Shown here piece by piece: positions 57,086 to 64,000 of a stretch of DNA of 64,000 bases (position 1 is the first letter of the stretch; each line of letters begins with the position of its first letter). Location: the NCBI RefSeq assembly GCF_048564905.1, contig NC_133013.1, forward strand, positions 10,490,105-10,554,104, in the 5' to 3' direction. Origin of the DNA: Vicugna pacos (Eukaryota > Chordata > Mammalia > Artiodactyla > Camelidae). The notes beneath the pieces were generated by a model that saw only the letters and a program-made list of their open reading frames with translations, did no database searches and was not told where the DNA came from. The position numbers were made by a program, and so were the translations under genes.

Positions 57086-58620
57086 ATGAACTGTGGCTCA
57101 CTCCCATGCATTTGTAACAAACCAAGATTTAGTCTCAGATCGACCTCACTTCTGGGTCTAACCTTTCCCCCAGAGAGTGAAAACCTGTGTTTCATTCTGA
57201 TTAATTCTCAACAGCACCTTTTAAAGCAAACAGCTCATGTGCCCCTCCCAGACCTAAAAAGAGAGGCTCTCTTGCACCTTAGCCCTCTAATGTCCCAAAG
57301 AAATAGCATGAGAATTATATCTCTGCTCACTGAACACATTCATCTGGGTTCCCCACAACATCAGGTTTCTTCACACTTTGAGAGTGAGGGTAAAGCAGGA
57401 GAGAATGATGATTGAAATAAAACTATGGCAATTCAGTGCTGCCTCTGGGATTTATTTATTGTTGATCGTGGCCAGGGAGCTCTTTGTACCTTGCACATGC
57501 TCCGAGAGATAAGGGTCAGAGTGCCCCCCCCCCCCAAAAGGTGGAACAGAGAGAATTCTGATGAATAAGAAAGAGAATTCCAGACAGCAGGATTGGTGGG
57601 GTGGAGAGAAGATGGAGCTTTGTAACAAAAAAATGGAAAGGTTCCCGGGAAATGTGTAGTTGTGTGAGTTGTACCCAAAGTGGAAGTCTAGAGCAGATCA
57701 CTCCTTGCCCATAAAAATGTATTAAGTGGTACTACTCTAATAGTGCTGTATTCCGTGCCCGAGCAGGACACATCCTGTTTTGAAGGAGGCAGGAGAGAGA
57801 AGGGGAGGAGAGTGTTCTCTATGGCCAGGGCTCCCTGTACAGTTGTGCATGGAGTTCACTGCAGTAGAGCACCCAGCTAAGGGGGGAGTAGAGGCTAGAA
57901 TTCAGCCTGAGTCTGGCTCACCAAGCCCTCAGCCCTGAAGAGGGCTGGGCTCTCCTGGAAGAAGAGGTGCGTTAGCCATAGGGTTGTTTCTGCTCAAGAG
58001 ATCCATCTTTTTCTAATTTGCCTAAAGGCGTAGAGTGGACTGGGGTCTGCAGCCAAGGAACCCAGAAGTGTCAGGAATATCGAGTCTGAAGATTAAGTTT
58101 CTGTTCCCTGTGATCTCTCGCTGGATCAAATCTTTTTCCCATTTACATCCTCTTCCTGAAATTTATGAATGGTCAGACGCTGCCAATTTATGAGACTTCG
58201 GAGGTACTGATGTTTTTTTAAAATGTGTGTTCTAAAAGAAAAAAAAATTCCCTACAACAGTGGCTAGGGCAGGATATCGATGTAAGCTTATCTATTTCTA
58301 TTTTAATCTTGTAGATTATAATATTTTATATGGAATAATCCATGTGTGAAAAATTAGAGCCAATTACTGCTACTGATTTGGAGAACACGTGAAATGATCC
58401 CCTGCGTCTGAAGAAGTTGCTACCAAGTTGAGGATGAGTTCTTAAGCCCTCTCAGCTTCAGAAGACCCTCACCTTCAATGCCCAGCTCGTATGGAAGCTG
58501 GGAAGAGATTCGATTCCTTTATACAATCTCAGTTCCTTCGCCATATCAGCTTCTTTCTATGATTTCCTTATTCCCAAACAATATTTTTGACCAAAGTGAG
58601 CAGACGAATGACTGCTGGAG
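57086..58620. other. Unassigned non-coding sequence with a C12 run
   Basis: No gene is recognised. An uninterrupted run of twelve C lies at 57524-57535. Open frames of 118 codons (57059-57415 plus) and 133 codons (56794-57195 minus) overlap each other and the MIR remnant and have no family signature. Confidence 0.45.
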
Positions 58621-58745
58621 AAGCAGTATGACATGATGGCATGGACCCTAGGCTGAGAACCCAGAGCCTCACATGGTGGCATGACTAATTAGGCTGCACG
58701 ATCTTGGGCAAATCATTTACCTCCCAAGATTATTTAAATTAGGCA
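58621..58745 (+). repeat. MIR SINE, diverged
   Basis: GCATGGACCCTAGGCTGAGA, ATTAGGCTGCACGATCTTGG and GCAAATCATTTACCTCCCAA follow the MIR core (the part that reads 'tgtgaccttgggcaag'). Confidence 0.7.
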
Positions 58746-59084
58746 AACCCTTGGTAGTCTGCCTCTTGGAGATTGGCAACACTTAGTAGCATAGTAAAGT
58801 CCTCGAGAAGTCCCACAGCGTAGGGAATGTAACTATATTTTCCCCCATAGCAAGTGTATCAATATACTAAGAAGAATATTTCATGCAGCGAGGAGTATGT
58901 CAGAGAAGGTTTAAAAAAAAGAAAGAAACAAATACAGAAGCAAATAAAACTTGATATAGTTAAGTTTGATTTAGCAGAACAAGAAGTGGTATTATGCCTA
59001 CGCAGGGAGCGCTGACCTGGAAATACAAACTTCACGTAGCTTCGCAAGCCACGTTATAAATTTGGAACCCCTCCCAAAACAGAC
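58746..59084. other. Unassigned non-coding stretch
   Basis: Nothing recognised. Confidence 0.45.
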
Positions 59085-59290
59085 TGCTATGGGTGGTAGA
59101 CATAACCCTGAACTAGAAGCTATAAGCAATGAGCACCAGCCTCTGTTTTTTTTCCAACTGTGTGGACTGAGGCAAACTAATTATTGTATATCCTCTGTAC
59201 GCCTTACATGGTTTTGAGCATCAATTAAGAGAGAGCTTGTGAAAATGCCCTATAATTTATGCTGTACTTAATAAATGTAAGAGGTTACCC
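59085..59290 (+). repeat. MIR SINE, diverged
   Basis: GGTGGTAGACATAACCCTGA, TGTGTGGACTGAGGCAAACT, GTACGCCTTACATGGTTTTG and a tail of CTGTACTTAATAAATGTAAG follow the MIR order. Confidence 0.65.
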
Positions 59291-60446
59291 CCCACAATCT
59301 CAAGGATAAAACTCCAATGAATGGTATTTTTCTCACGTTTTCAGTTTAGTGAGACATCAAAGAATGAGGCATTTAACATTTTAATGCGGTCCAATTGTTA
59401 GAAATACACATACAAAATAACTGAATCTATACTATTAGGTGGCACGCTGGAACACTGGTTTCTGCCAGAATCCACAGAAATTCATGATCTCTGGCTGATG
59501 GCTTTCAGAATCTCTTTTCTTGACAGATGGAGAAATTTGAAAATAATCTAAAACACATAAGCTTACTTACCACAATCAGTTTGAACATATTTATTGGATT
59601 GTTTTAGCTTAAATAAAAATAAGTCAAACCTAAAGACTTTTTACCAGAGTCAATCACCATAAAAGTTCCATTGTGAGTTTAAGACTGAGAATGAAAACTT
59701 AGAGCTGAGGGTACACAGAACTTGAACCTGAACAGACAAGAGTTTTATAAGATCATTTAGAGACCTCAAGTTCTTTTTTTTTTTTTCTTTGCTGCAGCTG
59801 GAGCCAGAAGACACTTTTCTTCCAATGAGAACAAGAAACATCTGAGAAATGACTGAACTGTTTTAGTGTGTCTTACACAGACTGCCCCCTTTAAAAAAAA
59901 AGGACTCCCTTGCTACACGTTAGACATGCCAAGGGCGTCTCGTTAGATGTCCCGACTTTAGAAACAGATTTGCAAGCCAGAACGTTCCAACCCTGCAGTT
60001 GGATTGTGCGTTTTTAACCTTCACAAGTTTGGCCTTTGAGCAGAACTGGAGAAAGGAAGAAAGAAAAGAGGGAAAGAATGAAGAAGAAAAGCAAAATAAA
60101 TCAAAAGCAGCTTTCTTGGTAACACACACATGTCCAAGGCCACGTGCAAAAGAACTGGGGCGCTAATGATATCAATTAGGCCTGACCCACTGGGACGCTA
60201 GAAATGTACCCACGGATTCTACTCAAGTCCATATGCAAAAGGTCATTAACTGGGTGCAAAATATTGCAAATTTTCAGCTGAGGGTGCCTCCTTACCCCAA
60301 ACGCCTTTAACATTCTGAAATAAATTATAACCAGTAATACATTCATGTTGACAAGCTAATTATGCTTAGATTTTTTTTCCTTCTGAAATCAATATTTGTG
60401 AAAAACTGCATGATGTATTGAATGGGGATTCACCAACACACACGTG
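59291..60446. other. Single-copy-like stretch, with TAAT motifs near 60.2-60.4 kb
   Basis: No gene is seen. 60130-60400 has no transposon signature. It holds CTAATGATATCAATTAG at 60163-60179, two facing TAAT sites around GATATC with one extra base on the right. GACAAGCTAATTATGCTTAG follows near 60350. I infer a possible homeodomain-responsive element. Confidence 0.35.
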
Positions 60447-60500
60447 GAAAGAGAGAGAAAGAGAAAGACAGGGAGACAGAGAGAGAAAGAGCGAGAGAGG
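60447..60500. repeat. (GA)n-rich purine tract
   Basis: About 54 bases of GA/GAAA repeats with few interruptions. Confidence 0.9.
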
Positions 60501-61059
60501 CCGCTGCCTGTTTGTCCCAGTTCAGCCTCCCAGCTGAGACTGTGGTAGCAGGATAGGTGACTTCTCCACTGGAACGAAAATTCCCTAAAACATTCTCTTC
60601 CTTGGCTGGTCTTTCTGCATCACTTTCAAGACGTGGTGGGTATCTTCTCAGCAGGGGGCTGAATTGGCTGCAGCAGGAGCTGTAAGCTACTTACTAACGG
60701 CTCAAACGTCCATATTTGTGTGGGATTATTTTGGCAGCCCTGCCAGGAGACGCCAGCTCTCCCAGGGCTGTGTTTAAGATGCGGTGACCACCTGAAGACA
60801 TCCTCACAGGCTGACAACCAGCAGCTCCTTCCTGCCACCCTCCCTCCGACGGCAGGCCTCCTGCTGAAGCTGCAGAGATTTCTCACTCCTCACAGAGAAA
60901 CTTTGCCAACTCAGGCGAAACAAAACAGAACCCTGCTACAGAAAGCAACTTGAGCTGTGGTCCAACTGCATCTTCGGTGTTTGGCAAAATACTAAATTAT
61001 CCCAAGAGGGGGCTTCCTCTGATAAGATTGCATCTCATTACTGCATGTCAACAAAACTG
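60501..61059. other. Unassigned non-coding stretch
   Basis: Moderately GC-rich, with overlapping short open frames on both strands (60626-60953) that show no family signature. Confidence 0.4.
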
Positions 61060-61130
61060 GGCTCAGAAGGGCTGACCTGGGGGCAAGTTTTTCCTGCTTC
61101 CCAAGCCTCAGTTTCTCGTCTATTAAGGAA
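61060..61130 (+). repeat. MIR SINE core fragment
   Basis: GCTGACCTGGGGGCAAGTTT, then AAGCCTCAGTTTCTCGTCTA and TTAAGGAATGG follow the MIR core. It runs directly into the L1 5' UTR at 61131. Confidence 0.8.
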
Positions 61131-61372
61131 TGGAGGAGGGAGATCAAGATGGCAGAGCAGGAGGACATGGAGCTAACCTCCCCCTATGAATACATCAAAA
61201 ATACACTTACACGTGGAGCAATTCTCACTGCAAACAAACTGAAGACTGGCAGAAAGTCTCTTCTGCGATGAAGACTGTAAAGAAAGGTCCACAAGGAGTC
61301 AGGTAGGAAGGGAGGAGGCGTGATCAAGTTGGGACCCCTGCCCCTAGGAGGGGACATAAAACATATGCAGTG
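61131..61372 (+). mobile_element. Isolated L1 5' UTR start, sense
   Basis: TGGAGGAGGGAGATCAAGAT, GGCAGAGCAGGAGGACATGG, ACATCAAAAATACACTTACA, CGTGGAGCAATTCTCACTGC, AACTGAAGACTGGCAGAAAG and CCCCTGCCCCTAGGAGGGGA match the opening of a cetartiodactyl-type L1 5' UTR as I remember it. Only the first 240 bases are present, with no ORF1, ORF2 or 3' UTR downstream. L1 copies are usually truncated at the 5' end, so this is the reverse of the common state. Confidence 0.7.
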
Positions 61373-62472
61373 GTCTAGAACTGAACTCACACTATCTTGG
61401 AGGTCCACCTGAACAGCCACCTGACATTGTCCTCTTCTTTTTCCCACCCTGCACTAAGAATTCCAGTATTCCACCTTCTGCTCTAAGTCCATTTGACCAC
61501 ATCCAGAAGTCCTATTCCGAAACTGTGACGCTGGCTCAAATTCACCAAGAGCAACAATCATCCTCTTTTTGTGCTCCTTTCAGCCTCTCCTCTCTGTCCC
61601 GGCTCTGGCAGGTTAGATGGCTTTTCAGTCTTTATCCTTGACCTCCTCTTTGAGTCTTTGTCCTATTTACACTAGCCTGTTAGCAATCTCTGGCATTTTT
61701 TTTCCTTTCAACACCTCCTCGAGGGTCTCAAAAAATTCAGACAAAAAAAATTGCTACAGAAATGAAAAGTATGTCCCAAGCAGCAAGAAGTAGATAATGG
61801 TTCCTGCAGAACCATTGACATGGAAGACAGGCTTGAGGGAAACAAAGGAGGAGATTAGAAGGAAAGAGATTAGAAGATGAAAATAATGAAAGGGTACGTA
61901 GAGGTAGACAGGGATAATGTAGTGTGGTAATAATTGTTGCATAAACTGTCAGACAAATACATCAAACCAAAAAAAAACTAATTCAATCCTATAGAAAATG
62001 ATAGTAACCAATGAGATAACAAGAGCAAGGAACATATTTCAAATAAAATGAGAGAACTGAAGGCAATGACATCTTTTCAACTAATATACTCTTGTTCTCT
62101 TTGAATTTCGACAGAGCATGAGTTTTATGTTGTTTATTTATTTGTTAATTTATGATAAACTTTTCAATGCAGGAAATGCAGACTGACTTCTTATGAGGGA
62201 GAATTTATGGTCTCCTTACTCCTGGTTCATTTCCCATCATAGGAGTCTTGGTTGTTATTCATACTTACAGAATAAATATCAAAAAACAGAGACACAAACA
62301 AGGTTCTTTCGTGTCCCACATAAAGCCTTCCATGATATGTTCAATATGAACCTTCCCAGCCTTTGCATTCACTACATACATATAGAAATGTACCACATGT
62401 CTACACACTACCCCTCCATCCTATGATGCACATGGTCCTTAGAGAGCAAGTTTCAGACTTGACATCACTGCA
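61373..62472. other. Unassigned non-coding stretch
   Basis: No gene is seen. GGTTCCTGCAGAACC near 61799-61813 is a short inverted repeat, and the A/G-rich text at 61850-61920 is low complexity. Confidence 0.4.
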
Positions 62473-62690
62473 CAAGTGGTTCCCTGCTGAGTGTTGGGGT
62501 GGGGGCATTTTTACAATGTCCGGAGACATTTGTGGTTGTTCCAACTGGGGCATGGGGAGTTGCTACTGGCATCTGGTGGATAGAACCCAGGGATGTTGCT
62601 TAACATTCTGTAATGTGTAGGGCAAACCCAATCCCACCTAGAGACTTGTCCATCTCAGAATGTCAAAAGCTCTGATGCTGGGAAACCCTG
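62473..62690 (+). mobile_element. MER20 (hAT-Charlie DNA transposon), near full length
   Basis: AAGTGGTTCCCTGCTGAGTG, CATTTTTACAATGTCCGGAG, ACATTTGTGGTTGTTCCAAC, TGCTACTGGCATCTGGTGGA and CCAGGGATGTTGCTTAACAT, ending in GGGAAACCCTG. The length of about 218 bases fits the whole MER20 element (about 219). It is a non-autonomous element with no coding sequence, inserted early in placental evolution. Confidence 0.92.
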
Positions 62691-64000
62691 CTCTGCACCC
62701 TGAGCACTCAGCTTAATGATTTGTTGTTCAATTTATTTTTAATTGATTGACATAGCCTGAACAAGGACACCTCCCTTCCTTTCTCCCTTTCTTTCTTTCT
62801 CTTTAAGAATTTATACAAGTCATGTAACTGACTGCAGGCTGACTTTTTAAAAACACTTTCATACCCTTGCCTCAGTGGATCATCAAGCTTCCCTGTACCA
62901 ACAGGAGAAGTAAATCAAATTAGCAGAAATAACACTAGGTTTAATGTCTAGGTTGAATCTGACTTCACTTATAAAGCCTTACGACCATGAGGAAGGCTGG
63001 AAAACATACTGCAACTTGGTGGTTTTTCATTGCTAAAATGATAGTATAAGATTATACTTTTTCTTACTTCAGTTCTAAGACTAGTACTTGGGCTCAAACA
63101 GTATGGCAGCATACACAGGTTACACACCAGGAGACTGAGAGTCAAATAAGTTAATTCTATTTCCCACCATAATGTGATCTTAAAATCCATAGAAGAGGAC
63201 TCAGTCATCTCCACTGCACTCAGTAAGATGAAACTTTAATCCACTGAAGAGGCTTTTGCCTCATTATTTTTACCATTAATTTGTATATTCATCTCAATGT
63301 GACCACAAACATTACACACAGATAACTTACACTCAAGTGAACCACTCACTTTTTCCCCTTTTTACGTTGACAAATGGCCTTGCCCAGGTGTGGAGGTGAG
63401 CCCATATGCACATCATGACCCCAGTATGAAAATATAGTTCTTTCATTTTCTTGGCAGCAAAATATGATTTTTCCTTCCTTACACCTTCACTTTCTGAGCT
63501 GTTTCAGAAACACATCTGTTTTCTATCTGTTGGAAGAGGAAAACGTGAATGCTTTATTATGCCCTGTATAAACTAATACATTACATTGCTTATGGGCCAT
63601 GTATTTTGTGAAAAAAAAAGAAAAAGGGAAAAAATCAGAAATCTCTAGAGGTACTGAGACACAGGCAGATCTAGAATAGACAGCTTCCATGGGCATCCCT
63701 CAGATCTTCGGGCGGTCAGGCTCAGGGGTCCAATGCACTCCTTTCAAGGCTGACAAGCGATCACTTAATCCCCTAATAAACTTTATTTATAGAGGAACAC
63801 TTAAGATTGCAGTCCACCTGCACACATCTGTTTAGAAGAGTCAGTAGGGTCTGGACATCATGCTATAATCAGTGAGATAAGTTAAAGTAAGGATTGGATT
63901 CAAGCCCTTCTGAGTGCCTCCCCTGGACACATCCAAGGCATTCTCCGTTGCTAGATCAGGATCCTTTCTAGACGAGAGGACCACCTTAATAAAGGCAACT
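62691..64000. other. Unassigned non-coding sequence to the window end
   Basis: A short CTTT-rich patch lies at about 62779-62803. The rest reads as single copy. I see no gene and no transposon I can name. Confidence 0.45.

Noticed and set aside
56794-57195. Minus-strand open frame of 133 codons
   Set aside because: It crosses a poly-A run, the CTCF-like motif and a MIR remnant, overlaps plus-strand frames, and has no family signature.
57059-57415. Plus-strand open frame of 118 codons
   Set aside because: It starts within the MIR remnant and has no recognisable domain.
1-64000. CRISPR arrays, operons, bacterial promoters or phage-type modules
   Set aside because: None seen; the sequence is plainly mammalian, and the repeated units are transposons and microsatellites.

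Overview
The window is nuclear DNA of a placental mammal. It is AT-rich and full of ancient mammalian repeats (MIR, L2, MLT1/MaLR LTRs, MER20, old L1M). It also carries a younger L1 lineage whose 3' UTR wording matches, from memory, the L1s of camelids (camel, llama, alpaca). I saw no ruminant (Bov-tA/BovB), pig (PRE-1), cetacean (CHR), carnivore, horse or primate SINE. I also saw no camelid tRNA-type SINE, so camelid is a probable call resting only on the L1 3' UTRs.

No protein-coding gene can be named. The longest open frame with a recognisable product (143 codons, 14352-14783, minus strand) is the C-terminal end of an L1 ORF2. The other open frames are short, overlap on both strands and lack family signatures. 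The window therefore looks like a gene desert or the inside of very long introns. The best hints of host transcription are plus-strand segments with good splice signals at both ends (5648-5741 and 13147-13228), a weaker acceptor-flanked segment at 5031-5298, and a donor-like site near 46032.

Layout. 1-13 kb: unassigned AT-rich sequence, MLT1 and MaLR LTR fossils, a tiny L1 insertion with 20-bp target-site duplications, decayed L1M, MIRs and the candidate exons. 13.4-17.9 kb: an old L1 with a 5' inversion (the twin-priming pattern), into which a younger, 5'-truncated L1 inserted, leaving a perfect 13-bp target-site duplication. 18-24 kb: mostly single-copy sequence with a few MIRs. 24.2-25.2 kb: a homeodomain-motif cluster built on a perfect 16-bp palindrome, followed by a small CpG-rich block, which together look like a regulatory element. 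25.6-32.2 kb: a short L1, then single-copy sequence, then L2 relics in both orientations. 32-45 kb: single-copy sequence, MIR, MLT1, a polypyrimidine tract, an old L1 3' end and three short young L1 tails. 45.4-46.8 kb: an unexplained GC-richer block. 47-64 kb: single-copy sequence with MIR, L2 and MaLR pieces, a strong CTCF-type motif at 57032-57046, a second homeodomain-rich stretch near 60.2-60.4 kb, a MIR abutting an isolated L1 5' UTR at 61.1-61.4 kb, and a near complete MER20 at 62.5 kb.

Nothing here forms an operon-like or otherwise new gene system. The useful signals are insertion histories readable to the base and several candidate regulatory elements. Family names come from remembered consensus sequences, without a database search, and boundaries are approximate unless a target-site duplication fixes them.
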